Shown piece after piece: positions 27,736-37,409 of a stretch of 64,000 nucleotides of DNA. The translations under genes and the position numbers were made by a program. Source of the DNA: Pedobacter jejuensis (GTDB lineage: Bacteria > Bacteroidota > Bacteroidia > Sphingobacteriales > Sphingobacteriaceae); NCBI RefSeq assembly GCF_003725795.1, contig NZ_RBEE01000001.1, positions 62,001-126,000 on the forward strand. The letters run 5' to 3'. Position 1 is the stretch's first letter. Each line of letters starts with the position of its first letter. Below the pieces are notes generated by a model. That model did not search any database, was not told the DNA's origin, and worked only from the letters and a program-made list of their open reading frames with translations.

Positions 27736-28669
27736 ATGAATAAAACAGATAAAATTCATATCGCAGGCCACCGTGGAATGGTAGGTTCTGCTATTTTAAG
27801 AAATTTGGAAGACAAGGGTTTTGTCAACATCATTATTCGTACTTCAAGTGAATTAGATTTAAGTGATACCGTTGCGGTGGCTAATTTTTTTGGAGTTGAA
27901 AAGGCTAATTATGTTTTTTTTAGCAGCAGCCAAAGTTGGTGGGATTGTAGCAAACAATACTTATCGTGCTGATTTTCTGTATGAAAATTTAATGATCCAA
28001 AATAACGTTATTCATCACGCATATCTAAATAAGGTCTCGAAGTTGATGTTTTTGGGTTCATCTTGTATTTATCCAAAACTTGCACCTCAGCCATTAAAAG
28101 AAGAATACCTTTTGACTGGAGAATTGGAGCCAACTAATGAGCCTTATGCTATTGCAAAGATTGCAGGTATTAAAATGTGCGATGCTTATCGTGCGCAATA
28201 TGGATGCAATTTCATTTCAGTTATGCCAACGAATTTGTACGGACCTAATGATAATTATGATTTAAATAACTCCCATGTACTGCCTGCTATGTTAAGAAAA
28301 TTTATAACAGCAAAGAAAAATGGAGATGCTACAGTTACAATTTGGGGTACAGGTATACCAAAGAGAGAATTCCTACATTCAGATGATTTGGCTAGTGCCT
28401 GCGTGTTTTTAATGGACAACTTTGAACAGGATGGATTTGTTAATATAGGAGTGGGAGAAGATATATCTATAAAGGAACTTGCACATTTGGTAAAAGACGT
28501 TGTTCAATTTGAGGGTGATGTAATTACAGACCATTCCAAACCAGACGGCATCCCAAGAAAATTAATGGACGTACAAAAATTAAATGCTATGGGCTGGAAA
28601 GCATCCATTGATTTGAAAAATGGAATTTCAAGAGTTTATGAAGAAATAAAGTACAATGACTGGAACTAA
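27736..28669 (+). pseudogene. fcl: GDP-L-fucose synthase, interrupted by a +1 frameshift in a T8 run
   Basis: The gene should encode a GDP-4-keto-6-deoxymannose 3,5-epimerase/4-reductase, the last step to GDP-L-fucose. The first frame gives IHIAGHRGMVGSAILRNLED (NADP site) up to VEKANYVF. It then reads [16 protein letters not shown] and stops at 27972. The expected continuation [19 protein letters not shown] is present one frame over and runs to 28669 with [20 protein letters not shown], the catalytic YAIAK and [14 protein letters not shown]. The break lies exactly at eight T (27914-27921); seven would restore the frame. Everything else is intact, so the lesion is recent, a sequencing error, or a slippage switch. 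The second half alone lacks the cofactor site. It overlaps manC by 14 nt. Confidence 0.92.
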
Positions 28670-29756
28670 TAACACATATGTTTTAATAATGGCGGGCGGC
28701 GTTGGCTCCCGTTTTTGGCCGAAAAGCCGAAATCACTTTCCTAAACAATTTATAGACATTTTAGGATTAGGTAAATCTCTGCTTCAGTTAACTTATGAAA
28801 GATTTCTAAATATTTGCTCAAATGAGCAAATCTATATTTTAACCAATGAGAGTTATGCAGGTTTGGTTGCTGAACAACTTCCTGAACTTTTGGAAAATAA
28901 CATTCTTTTAGAGCCAAGCAGAAACAATACTGCTCCATGCATAGCTTATGCCAGTTACAAGATACATCAGCAGAATCCCAATGCGAATATAATTGTTGCA
29001 CCATCTGATCATTTAATACTTAAGGAAGATGTGTTTTTGGGTAAAATAAATCTTGCCCTTAATTTCGCTTCAAAAAATGATGCCCTATTAACCTTAGGAA
29101 TTGAGCCGAGCCGTCCAGATACTGGCTATGGATATATCAAGTATAAACGCATGGATTCAGAATATCAAATTTCTAACGATATTAAAAAAGTTGAAGCTTT
29201 TATGGAGAAGCCTTCTTTAGATAAAGCAAATGAATACCTCAGGAATGGTGACTATCTCTGGAATGCAGGTATATTTATCTGGTCTTCAAAATCTATTATT
29301 AATGCTTTTGAATTACATGCACCATTAATTAGTGAATTATTTAAAGGAGGGCTTTCGATTTATAATACCAATTCTGAACAAAATTTCATCAATGAAAATT
29401 ATCCAAAGTCACCTAATATTTCTATCGATTATGCTATTTTAGAAAAGGCAGATAATGTCTATACTATTCCTGCTGATATTGGCTGGTCAGACTTAGGCAC
29501 TTGGGCATCATTGCATGAAGTTGCAAATAAAGATGGATATGAAAATTCTGTTAACTGTGATATAATAACCTTAAAAAACACTAATAATTGTCTTATTCAG
29601 TTGCCTCCAGGTAAAGCCGCTGTAATCAAAGGCATGGAAAATTTCATTATTGTAGATGATGGGAAGGTATTGTTGATTTATCCAAAATCAGACGAACAAG
29701 AGATTAAGCAAGTTGCAAACGAAATGGTTGCAAATTTCGGGAAAGACTTTCAATAG
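28656..29756 (+). CDS. manC: Mannose-1-phosphate guanylyltransferase
   Basis: ManC makes GDP-mannose from mannose-1-phosphate and GTP. The 366-residue protein opens with [20 protein letters not shown] and PKQFIDI, the complete nucleotidyltransferase signature. It also has [42 protein letters not shown] and the C-terminal [14 protein letters not shown]. It ends without the phosphomannose isomerase domain of the long bifunctional form. Its ATG lies 14 nt inside fcl, so the gene pair for GDP-fucose is coupled; gmd is 16 kb upstream. No phosphomannomutase gene is visible in the window. Confidence 0.95.
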   Translation: MTGTNNTYVLIMAGGVGSRFWPKSRNHFPKQFIDILGLGKSLLQLTYERFLNICSNEQIYILTNESYAGLVAEQLPELLENNILLEPSRNNTAPCIAYASYKIHQQNPNANIIVAPSDHLILKEDVFLGKINLALNFASKNDALLTLGIEPSRPDTGYGYIKYKRMDSEYQISNDIKKVEAFMEKPSLDKANEYLRNGDYLWNAGIFIWSSKSIINAFELHAPLISELFKGGLSIYNTNSEQNFINENYPKSPNISIDYAILEKADNVYTIPADIGWSDLGTWASLHEVANKDGYENSVNCDIITLKNTNNCLIQLPPGKAAVIKGMENFIIVDDGKVLLIYPKSDEQEIKQVANEMVANFGKDFQ

Positions 29757-29873
29757 TAGGATGACATGTCGGTTTCGTTACGGAATTGCCCCGGTGTATA
29801 TTGCATTGAAGGTTCTGCAAGGTCTTCTTTTTAAATTATTTCTTAGCTTTGGACCAACATTTATAAAATATTG

Positions 29874-30842
29874 ATGACGCTTAATTACCTACTTTTTTTC
29901 GGCCTTTTTTTTCTTATAGAATTACTCTACTTTAAAATAGCAGATCATTTTAATATTATTGATAAACCAAACGCTAGAAGTTCGCATACTGCAGTAACCA
30001 TACGCGGTGGAGGTATAATATTTAGCTTAGCGGCGATATCTTTCTTTTTTGTATTTGGCTTTCAATATCCATGGTTTATTTTAGGCCTGGTTTTAATTAC
30101 TGCCATTAGTTTTTTAGATGACGTGTTTACGCTAAACAATAAAGTTAGACTAAGCATTCATTTAATTTCGGTTTTATTGATGTTCTACCAGTGGGGTCTT
30201 TTCGAATTGGATTGGTTTTGGATTCCCGTTGCGTTAATCTTCGTTATCGGCACTATAAATGCCTATAATTTTATGGATGGTATCAATGGTATAACAGGTT
30301 CATACAGCTTATTAGCCATTTGTACTTTATTGTACATAAATGAATATGTTGTTGGCTTTACTTCTTCCGAATTTTTAATTGTGATTGCACTATCCTTACT
30401 GGTATTTAATTTCTTCAATTTCAGGCATAAGGCTAAGTGCTTTGCTGGTGATGTAGGAAGTGTGAGCATTGCCTTCTTAATTGTTTTTTTTATTGGGCAG
30501 TTGATATTAAAAACACAGAATTTCAATTATATCTTGTTGTTGCTGGTTTATGGTTTGGATGCGGTAGTTACGATTGCATTTCGTTTAGTGAGGAAGGAAA
30601 ACATTTTCGAAGCCCACAGAAGTCATTTTTATCAGTTTTTGGCTAATGAGCGGAAGTGGTCGCACTTGGTGGTTTCAGGTTTGTATTTTATAGTTCAATT
30701 GCTCGTAAATGTGTTGATAGTTGCTTTTATACAAGATTCTTACGGCATAGCTGCTGGTTTTGCCTTGCTATTTGCCGTACTGTTTTTAATTGTACGGTTT
30801 GGAACGGAAGGGAAAAAGAGGTTAATAGGGGGTGTAGGTTGA
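29874..30842 (+). CDS. Polyprenyl-phosphate HexNAc-1-phosphate transferase, WecA/WbpL-like
   Basis: A 322-residue polytopic protein (about 10-11 helices) of the MraY/WecA family. It starts polysaccharide synthesis by moving a sugar-1-phosphate from a UDP-sugar to undecaprenyl phosphate on the cytosolic face. Conserved parts are DKPNARSSHTAVTIRGGGII, the metal-binding FLDD, NAYNFMDGINGITG, FAGDVGS and the basic EAHRSHFYQ loop. WecA itself uses UDP-GlcNAc; WbpL-like members take UDP-FucNAc or UDP-QuiNAc, which the following dehydratase could feed. I prefer ATG 29874 over the TTG just before it. The 117-nt gap upstream holds no clear feature. Confidence 0.9.
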   Translation: MTLNYLLFFGLFFLIELLYFKIADHFNIIDKPNARSSHTAVTIRGGGIIFSLAAISFFFVFGFQYPWFILGLVLITAISFLDDVFTLNNKVRLSIHLISVLLMFYQWGLFELDWFWIPVALIFVIGTINAYNFMDGINGITGSYSLLAICTLLYINEYVVGFTSSEFLIVIALSLLVFNFFNFRHKAKCFAGDVGSVSIAFLIVFFIGQLILKTQNFNYILLLLVYGLDAVVTIAFRLVRKENIFEAHRSHFYQFLANERKWSHLVVSGLYFIVQLLVNVLIVAFIQDSYGIAAGFALLFAVLFLIVRFGTEGKKRLIGGVG

Positions 30843-31373
30843 GGTTGAGGTTAAGGTTGAGATGTTTCCTTCGACAAGCTCAGGATGACACGTTTAATTA
30901 ACCACCTAAGACACTTAAGAAAATCTATGTAAGGTTGAGGTTAAGTTTGAGGCTAAGGCTGAGGTTGAGGTTCAGATCTGTCCTTCGACAAGCTCAGGAT
31001 GACAAGTCTGTGGAGTTTGTAATATCGCATAGCTCCCTCTCTTCAAGGAAAGGGCGGGGGGTGAGGTTATAGATTGCCACGGCTCGCTCATGCCAAAGCC
31101 TCGCAATGACGGTTTTTGATGTCCTTAGACAAGCTCAGGATGACACGTTTAATGTAACCACCTAAGACATTTAAGGAAATCTAAGTAAGGTAAGGCTAAG
31201 TTTTAAGTTTGAGGTTATAGATTGCCACGGCTCGCTCATGCCAAAGCCTTGCAATGACGGTTTATGATGTCCTTTAAAATGCTCAAGAGGGTATAGCTGG
31301 ATTAATGTTGGCATCCTAATTGAAGTAAGTTGTAAAGTAAAGTAATATATATATATTGATATAATTTTTATAT
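30843..31373. repeat. Repeat-filled spacer: GAGGTT hexamers, CCTTCGACAAGCTCAGGATGACA palindromes and GATTGCCACGG palindromes
   Basis: No gene is visible. Hexamer-like GAGGTT/AAGGTT runs occur at 30838-30862 and 30931-30974. Copies of the CTTCGACAAGCTCAGGATGA element lie at about 30868-30892, 30978-31002 and 31119-31145. GATTGCCACGG...CGCAATGACGG palindromes lie at 31072-31112 and 31220-31260. A longer unit containing CGTTTAAT, AACCACCTAAGACA and AAATCTA repeats at about 30888 and 31146, so part of the spacer is an old ~258-bp duplication. Confidence 0.8.
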
Positions 31374-31381
31374 TTATCTTT
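31355..31381 (+). promoter_or_regulatory. Candidate promoter of the dehydratase-wzi group
   Basis: TTG at 31355-31357, a 16-nt gap and TATCTTTA at 31374-31381 approximate the -33/-7 pattern with one mismatch in the -7 box. The TTG start codon follows 24 nt later. Confidence 0.4.
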
Positions 31382-31405
31382 ACATGAAATAAAGCCTATT
31401 GAATT

Positions 31406-33340
31406 TTGTTTACACAAATTAACATTGTTCCTCGCTGGATCATATTCCTGCTGGACATCATCATCTGTACCTTTTCGATGGTATTGGCCTATAGTTTAAG
31501 GTATAACCTCGATTTAACCGCTGTAGATATCCAGGAAATGGCCAGAAATCTGTTGATTTTGGGTGTAATTAATATTGCAGTATTTCTAAATATTAAAACT
31601 TATGCGGGGATCATAAGGTATACAAGTGCTCAAGATTCATTCAGGATTCTATTTTCGGTAATCATTACCAACGGAACATTCTTTGTACTAAACTTAATCG
31701 TAATAACTTTTTTTAGGTCATCTCTAGTTCCAAATACTGTATTAATCACCAATGGCTTAGCGAGTTTTTTATTGCTAATTACCTATAGGGTTTTGATAAA
31801 ATACTTTTTTTTATACATCAAAAATTTAAAATTAGATAAAAAGAAGGTCATTATATACGGTGCCGGTGAGGCGGGTTTGGCAACCAAAAGAACTTTTGAC
31901 CATGATGGAAGTGTAAATAAAAATATTGTAGCTTTTGTTGATGATGATGAACGTAAAGTGGGTAAAACCATCGATGGTGTAAAAATCCTGGATGCTAAAA
32001 ATTTGAAAGATTTGATTCAAAAACACGAATTGGATGAAATCATTTTTGCCTCCTATACCATTCCGGAAGACCGGAAAGATTACGTGATAGATATGTGTCT
32101 GGAGAATGACATCAAAATTTTGAATATTCCACCACCAGATGTTTGGACCAATGGTAAACTGCAAACCGCACAAATTCAAAAATTAAATATTGAAGATTTA
32201 TTAAACCGTAAGTCGATAGATATTGATATTGATGGTATTGGTAAGATGCTGGATAGAAAACGAATTTTGATTACCGGAGCCGCTGGTTCTATTGGTAGTG
32301 AAATTGTGCGTCAGCTATCTAAATTTGATGTTGGCTTAATTATAATCTGCGACCAGGCCGAATCAGCTTTGCATGAATTGTACTTAGAATTAGAAGAGAA
32401 TAACAGAAGCAAAAATTTTCATGCTTTTATTGGTGATGTAAGGGATGAGCAGCGTATGGATGTTTTGTTTGATACGTACAAGCCACATTACGTATATCAT
32501 GCGGCTGCCTATAAGCACGTACCATTAATGGAAGATAACCCAGCGGAAGCCATTAAGGCGAATGTTTTGGGTACCAAAACTATCGCTGATAAATCGGTTA
32601 AGTACGGCGTACAGAAATTCGTCATGATTTCTACCGATAAGGCCGTAAATCCAACCAATGTGATGGGCGCTTCAAAACGTATTGCTGAAATTTATGTCCA
32701 ATCTTTAAATAACTCTTTAAGTCAGGATAAATTTATTTTCAGCAATGGATTAAGTTATATCAATGAGTTAGAAGTAAAGCCCATTACAAAATTTATTACC
32801 ACTCGTTTTGGTAATGTTTTGGGTTCAAATGGTTCGGTAATACCAAGGTTTAAACAACAGATTGAAAAGGGTGGACCAGTAACCGTTACACACCCGGAAA
32901 TTACGCGTTATTTTATGACGATACCCGAAGCTTGCCGATTGGTTTTAGAAGCTGGCTGTATGGGCAAAGGTGGAGAAATTTTCATCTTTGACATGGGGAA
33001 ATCGGTAAAGATTGTAGAATTGGCCAAGAAAATGATTCGCCTTGCCGGTTTGGAACCTAATGTTGATGTAAAAATTGAGTATTCTGGATTAAGACCAGGA
33101 GAAAAATTATACGAAGAATTGCTAAATGATAACGAAAATACCATGCCTACCCACCATCAAAAAATTATGATTGGTAAAGTGAGGGAATATGTGTTTAATG
33201 ATATTGGTGAAGAGATCAACAGGCTTATTTTATCCGCCAAATCAAATAACGACAGGCAGGTTGTCATCAACATGAAAAAATTGGTTCCCGAATTTAAAAG
33301 CAAAAATTCAATTTTCGAAGAATTGGATCACCGGGCTTAA
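31406..33340 (+). CDS. Membrane-bound UDP-HexNAc 4,6-dehydratase, WbpM/CapD/PglF-like
   Basis: A 644-residue protein with four N-terminal transmembrane helices (about residues 10-130). A first nucleotide-binding domain follows (KKKVIIYGAGEAGLATKRTF, near 145), then the catalytic SDR domain (RKRILITGAAGSIGSEIVRQ, near 288). The active site has ISTDKAVNPTNVMGASKR: the usual Tyr of Tyr-x3-Lys is Met420 with Lys424, exactly as in the WbpM group. These enzymes make UDP-4-keto-6-deoxy-HexNAc, the entry to QuiNAc, FucNAc or bacillosamine sugars. The start is TTG 31406; no suitable ATG is present. It is separated from cluster A upstream by the repeat spacer and leads a lipoprotein-wzi-wzi group. Confidence 0.92.
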   Translation: MFTQINIVPRWIIFLLDIIICTFSMVLAYSLRYNLDLTAVDIQEMARNLLILGVINIAVFLNIKTYAGIIRYTSAQDSFRILFSVIITNGTFFVLNLIVITFFRSSLVPNTVLITNGLASFLLLITYRVLIKYFFLYIKNLKLDKKKVIIYGAGEAGLATKRTFDHDGSVNKNIVAFVDDDERKVGKTIDGVKILDAKNLKDLIQKHELDEIIFASYTIPEDRKDYVIDMCLENDIKILNIPPPDVWTNGKLQTAQIQKLNIEDLLNRKSIDIDIDGIGKMLDRKRILITGAAGSIGSEIVRQLSKFDVGLIIICDQAESALHELYLELEENNRSKNFHAFIGDVRDEQRMDVLFDTYKPHYVYHAAAYKHVPLMEDNPAEAIKANVLGTKTIADKSVKYGVQKFVMISTDKAVNPTNVMGASKRIAEIYVQSLNNSLSQDKFIFSNGLSYINELEVKPITKFITTRFGNVLGSNGSVIPRFKQQIEKGGPVTVTHPEITRYFMTIPEACRLVLEAGCMGKGGEIFIFDMGKSVKIVELAKKMIRLAGLEPNVDVKIEYSGLRPGEKLYEELLNDNENTMPTHHQKIMIGKVREYVFNDIGEEINRLILSAKSNNDRQVVINMKKLVPEFKSKNSIFEELDHRA

Positions 33341-33360
33341 TCGGAATCTAAATTCTTACT

Positions 33361-34005
33361 ATGAAAAAACTTATTTATTCTTTACTGCTACTAACTCTTT
33401 TCTCTTCCTGTTCAAAGAATGTCGAAAACGAAGCTGAAGTTTATTTTAACGACTTTGAATCAAAAAACCTCAGTAACATCACATCTGGCGTAATCGAAGC
33501 CTATAACGGCTCTAATGTTATCGGGCGCTACAATTCAGGCGGTTTTGATTTACAATTGGATAATTTACCAAAGCATAAGTTGATTGAGGTATCCTTTGAT
33601 TTATACATTCACGATAGTTGGGATGGTAATAAGACCGGTACAGGCATTGACGGACCAGATATTTGGAAGTTTATTGTTGATGGGAACTTATATGTTAACA
33701 CCACATTTTCTAATGAAGATTGTAATGCTGACTTTTGTCCGCCACAATCTTATCCTCAAGATTACCCCAATTACAACCACAACCCAAAATCGGGTGCTGT
33801 AAATCCAAATTTACCCGGCGTTTGCAATTTGCAAGGTAAGATTGGTGGAACTACCTTATATCGAATTACCAAAACCATTGAGCATTCGAAATCTTCAGCA
33901 TTGATGCAGTTTAGAGATCAATTGGTACAAACCAATACGGCCGATAAAAAGTGTGATGAAAGCTGGTCTGTTGATAACATTAGGGTAAAAGCAATTAGTT
34001 TATGA
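33361..34005 (+). CDS. Hypothetical lipoprotein, probable beta-sandwich
   Basis: A 214-residue protein with a lipoprotein signal: hydrophobic SLLLLTLFSSC with the lipobox Cys at residue 17. The mature part is beta-rich (EAEVYFNDFES, EVSFDLYIHDSWDGN, GPDIWKFIVDGNLYVNTTFS) and resembles jelly-roll or LamG-like sandwich domains that often bind carbohydrate. Three cysteines in CNADFC...C and a late one could form disulfides. I do not recognise a named family. The gene overlaps the first wzi by 4 nt (ATGA) and follows the dehydratase by 20 nt. The context suggests a part in holding or organising the surface polysaccharide, but this is inference. Confidence 0.6.
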   Translation: MKKLIYSLLLLTLFSSCSKNVENEAEVYFNDFESKNLSNITSGVIEAYNGSNVIGRYNSGGFDLQLDNLPKHKLIEVSFDLYIHDSWDGNKTGTGIDGPDIWKFIVDGNLYVNTTFSNEDCNADFCPPQSYPQDYPNYNHNPKSGAVNPNLPGVCNLQGKIGGTTLYRITKTIEHSKSSALMQFRDQLVQTNTADKKCDESWSVDNIRVKAISL

Positions 34006-35690
34006 AAAAAATAATTTTACTCTTCTCTCTTTTCCTGATATTTTTAAATTACGTTGCTAAAAGTCAGTCGCTCCCCGTTGGTACGATGGCTTTAGAGGAT
34101 GCCTACCGCAGAAAGCAATTGTCTGGTGAACTTGATTTATCGATTTCATTTACTGTTAGACCACTTATTCCTTTGAGTGGGTTTAACCAAAAAGATGGGT
34201 TTTATCCTGATTCAACTGAGAAAAGATATAACCTTTTAAATGCCGATATTCGTGGTACCTCCAAAGACGGAAAGTTTAAATGGCAGTTATTGCCACTAAG
34301 TTTACAAATGCAGGTAAATTCTCATCATCCATACGGTTGGAATGATGGCGCAATGCTACCCGCGAAAGGCTTACAAACGGTAGCCAGTGCTGGTATTTAT
34401 GCAGAATATGGTTGGCTTTCTATCCAATTCAGGCCAGAAATAGTCTTGGCTGCTAATGGTGATTTTGATACTTTTGATAAAGATCATTATGATGTAATTG
34501 CTGCCCGTTATTACGATTTTTATAACAATATAGATTTGCCTGCCCGATTTGGAAATGATGGCATAACGCAGGCGTATTGGGGTCAAAGCAGTATCCGAGT
34601 GAATTACAAGGCTATGTCTTTTGGATTGTCCACTGAAAATTTATGGTGGGGACCAGGCATGCGGAATTCGCTTTTGATGAGCAATACTGCTCCCGGCTTT
34701 AAGCATTTAACCTTAAATACCCGTAAGCCCATTTCTACACCGGTAGGTTCTTTCGAAGGACAGATTATAGCAGGCAGATTGGAAAATTCGGGCTATGGTG
34801 TTTTGGAACCAGAGCGGGAATATTTTGGAGAATCCTTATTTGTTCCGAAATATAATGGCTGGAGATACCTGGCGGGCTTGGTACTAACTTATCAGCCTAA
34901 AATTATTCCAGGCTTTTTCATTGGTTTAACCAGAAGCTCTCAAAGCTATGGTTCGAGCATGAATTCTTTTGGAGATTATTTTCCTTTCTTCTCCTCAAAG
35001 AAACAAAGTATGGCAGCAGAAGCCATTAATAAAAGAGATCAAAGAAATTCTTATTTTATGAGGTGGCTGTGGCCCGAAGAAAAGGCAGAGGTTTATTTCG
35101 AATACGGAAGGAACAATTACTCGGGCGATAGCAAAGATTTGCAATTGGAAGCAAATGTTTCCAGGGCTTATATTTTTGGGGTACGTAAATTGTTTCCTTT
35201 TGGTAGAAGACAAAATGAAAGCTTAATGGTAAGCGCAGAAGTAACTCAAATGCAAGAAACCGATGTGACTAAAGTTTTAAATTTAGAGAGTTGGTACACC
35301 AGTAAAAACATCAGGCAGGGATATACCAATAGAGGAGAAGTTTTAGGTGCGGGAATTGGTCCTGGTGGCAATTTGCAATCTGTAGAAGTGAGTTGGGTAA
35401 AAGGTTTGAAACGTTTGGGTTTACAGGTAGAGCGTTTCGTACACAACAACGATTTTTATTATTATGCTTATGTTGATTCGAGAGATTATAGAAGGCATTG
35501 GACGGATTTAAGTCTGGCGGCAAGTGGGGAGTGGGATTACAAAAATTTTATTTTCAATGCTAAACTTCAAGGCATCCAATCTTTAAATTACCAATGGTAT
35601 TTACTTCAAAATCCTGATCAGCCTTATATGACGCCAGGAAAGGATGCATTCAATTTACAAATTCAAGCAGGGATAACTTATAGGTTTTAA
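34002..35690 (+). CDS. Capsule assembly protein, Wzi family (first of tandem pair)
   Basis: A 562-residue outer-membrane beta-barrel with a signal peptide ending near KSQS. The Wzi pattern is clear: PVGTMALEDAYRRKQLSGEL, SHHPYGWNDGAMLPAKGLQT, SIQFRPEIV, YWGQSSIRVNYKAMSFGLST, ENLWWGPGMRNSLLMSNTAP, GFKHLTLNT, and alternating aromatic strands to the C-terminal GITYRF. E. coli Wzi binds group 1 capsule at the surface. It is followed after 9 nt by a paralogue with the same motifs. Synthesis genes upstream and the absence of an O-antigen ligase beside them favour a capsule as the cluster A product. Confidence 0.92.
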   Translation: MKKIILLFSLFLIFLNYVAKSQSLPVGTMALEDAYRRKQLSGELDLSISFTVRPLIPLSGFNQKDGFYPDSTEKRYNLLNADIRGTSKDGKFKWQLLPLSLQMQVNSHHPYGWNDGAMLPAKGLQTVASAGIYAEYGWLSIQFRPEIVLAANGDFDTFDKDHYDVIAARYYDFYNNIDLPARFGNDGITQAYWGQSSIRVNYKAMSFGLSTENLWWGPGMRNSLLMSNTAPGFKHLTLNTRKPISTPVGSFEGQIIAGRLENSGYGVLEPEREYFGESLFVPKYNGWRYLAGLVLTYQPKIIPGFFIGLTRSSQSYGSSMNSFGDYFPFFSSKKQSMAAEAINKRDQRNSYFMRWLWPEEKAEVYFEYGRNNYSGDSKDLQLEANVSRAYIFGVRKLFPFGRRQNESLMVSAEVTQMQETDVTKVLNLESWYTSKNIRQGYTNRGEVLGAGIGPGGNLQSVEVSWVKGLKRLGLQVERFVHNNDFYYYAYVDSRDYRRHWTDLSLAASGEWDYKNFIFNAKLQGIQSLNYQWYLLQNPDQPYMTPGKDAFNLQIQAGITYRF

Positions 35691-35699
35691 GCATAAAAT

Positions 35700-37409
35700 A
35701 TGAAATACATTTATCAACTTATATTTATCGCGATTATAGGCAGCTGCTCTTTACATCTATCGGCGCAAACGATTCCTGTTGGCACACCACTTATTGAAGA
35801 CTATTATCGAAGGGCTCAGTTGTTAGGGAAATTGGATTCTTCCATTTCTTATAGTGTGCGCCCACTATCGGCCGAGGCTTTAAAAACAGACAACATTTTC
35901 GACCCGGAAGGAACATTGGAAGCGGATTCGTGGATAAAATCTTCAGGACCGATTCAATTTGCCAACGGCAAAGGTGTATTTCAAATATTGCCATTTTCGT
36001 GGCAGCAACAATTCAATTCTCATCATCCTTATGGCTGGAATGATGGTGCGATGATTCCGGCGAAGGGTTATCAAACTTTAGTATCTGGGGGCTTTTTCGC
36101 TAAATTTGGTCCTTTGAGTATACAGTTAAAACCTGAGTTTGTGTATGCTCAGAATTCGTCTTTTGAGAGTTTTGGAGATAATAGAAGCGATGCAGAACTT
36201 AGTGCCTATTATGGTGGAAATTATAACCTTATCGATGCGCCAGAACGCTTTGGCAACTCATCTTATCAAAAATTATCGTGGGGGCAAAGTAGCATACGCT
36301 TAACGGTTGGTCCAGCATCTTTAGGATTATCTAATGAGAATATTTGGTGGGGACCAGGTGTTAAGAATAGCTTGATGATGAGTAACAATGCAACAGGTTT
36401 TAAACATGTTACCTTAAATACCGTAAGACCTGTAAAAACTTATATTGGTTCTTTTGAGGCTCAGATAATTGGTGGACGATTGGAAGAATCGGGTTTCTCT
36501 CCTCTAAGTATTACAACGCTATCAACTGGTACCAATATATATTCTAAACCAAGGAGTGACTGGAGGTATCTTGCAGGCTTAAATGTTAACTATCAGCCTA
36601 AATGGATACCAGGATTATTTTTGGGCTTTACCCGTACTTTTATGTCGTACGGACCTGACCTTGACGGTATTGCGAGCTACATCCCTTTCTTTATTCCTTT
36701 TCAAAAAACAAACATAGATAATGGGGGTGGTGATGATGGTTTGGCTAGAGATCAGAGGACATCGTTGTACGCCAGATGGCTATTTACAAAAGCACACGCT
36801 GAAATTTACTTTGAATACGGATTAAATGATAATTCTTTTAATTTTAGGGATTTTATTGGTTCGCCTGATCATTCAAGAGCTTACATCTTTGGCTTACGGA
36901 AATTGGTTCCTTTAAAAGGGAAAACGGATGAATTTATTCAGGTTAATGCTGAAATAACCCAAATGTCTCAAACGATAGATGGTTTGCTTTTGAGGGGTGC
37001 TGGTAGTTTTTATTACCATGGGGAAGCACGTCAAGGTTACACAAATAATGGAGAAGTTTTAGGTGCTGGAAGTGGAACGGGTGGTAATGTTCAATCCATT
37101 GATTTGAGTTGGATTAAGGGAATGAAGAAATTAGGCTTAAGTTTTGAGCGTTACGAACATAACAGAGATTTTTATGACTCAGCTGGTTTTGGAAGTGCAA
37201 AGGGTGGTAGTAGAAGTTGGGTAGACTTTGCTTTCGGGGCACAAGGTGAATGGAATTATAAAAACTTACTTTTTAATGCGAAGCTTCAGGGTATTAAATC
37301 TCTTAATTACCAATGGAGGCAAAAAGATCTTACGGATACGCAATATTACATTCCAAACAACGATGTATTTAATTTTCATGGCGAATTGGGCGTAGCGTTT
37401 AGGTTTTAA
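35700..37409 (+). CDS. Capsule assembly protein, Wzi family (second of tandem pair)
   Basis: A 569-residue paralogue of the preceding gene, with signal peptide (hydrophobic to about residue 20, then SAQ). It has the same landmarks in the same order: PVGTPLIEDYYRRAQLLGKL, SHHPYGWNDGAMIPAKGYQT, SIQLKPEFVYA, WGQSSIRLTVGPASLGLSNE, NIWWGPGVKNSLMMSNNATG, and a final GELGVAFRF. The two copies have clearly diverged outside these blocks, so the duplication is not recent. Downstream the repeat-filled junction with cluster B begins directly after the stop codon. Two Wzi proteins may serve the two polysaccharides of the locus or form a hetero-assembly; neither can be decided here. Confidence 0.92.
   Translation: MKYIYQLIFIAIIGSCSLHLSAQTIPVGTPLIEDYYRRAQLLGKLDSSISYSVRPLSAEALKTDNIFDPEGTLEADSWIKSSGPIQFANGKGVFQILPFSWQQQFNSHHPYGWNDGAMIPAKGYQTLVSGGFFAKFGPLSIQLKPEFVYAQNSSFESFGDNRSDAELSAYYGGNYNLIDAPERFGNSSYQKLSWGQSSIRLTVGPASLGLSNENIWWGPGVKNSLMMSNNATGFKHVTLNTVRPVKTYIGSFEAQIIGGRLEESGFSPLSITTLSTGTNIYSKPRSDWRYLAGLNVNYQPKWIPGLFLGFTRTFMSYGPDLDGIASYIPFFIPFQKTNIDNGGGDDGLARDQRTSLYARWLFTKAHAEIYFEYGLNDNSFNFRDFIGSPDHSRAYIFGLRKLVPLKGKTDEFIQVNAEITQMSQTIDGLLLRGAGSFYYHGEARQGYTNNGEVLGAGSGTGGNVQSIDLSWIKGMKKLGLSFERYEHNRDFYDSAGFGSAKGGSRSWVDFAFGAQGEWNYKNLLFNAKLQGIKSLNYQWRQKDLTDTQYYIPNNDVFNFHGELGVAFRF

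Noticed and set aside
27863-27920. Independent start for the second half of fcl
   Set aside because: The second frame lacks the cofactor-binding N terminus and only becomes fcl-like after the T8 run, so it is the rest of a frameshifted gene.
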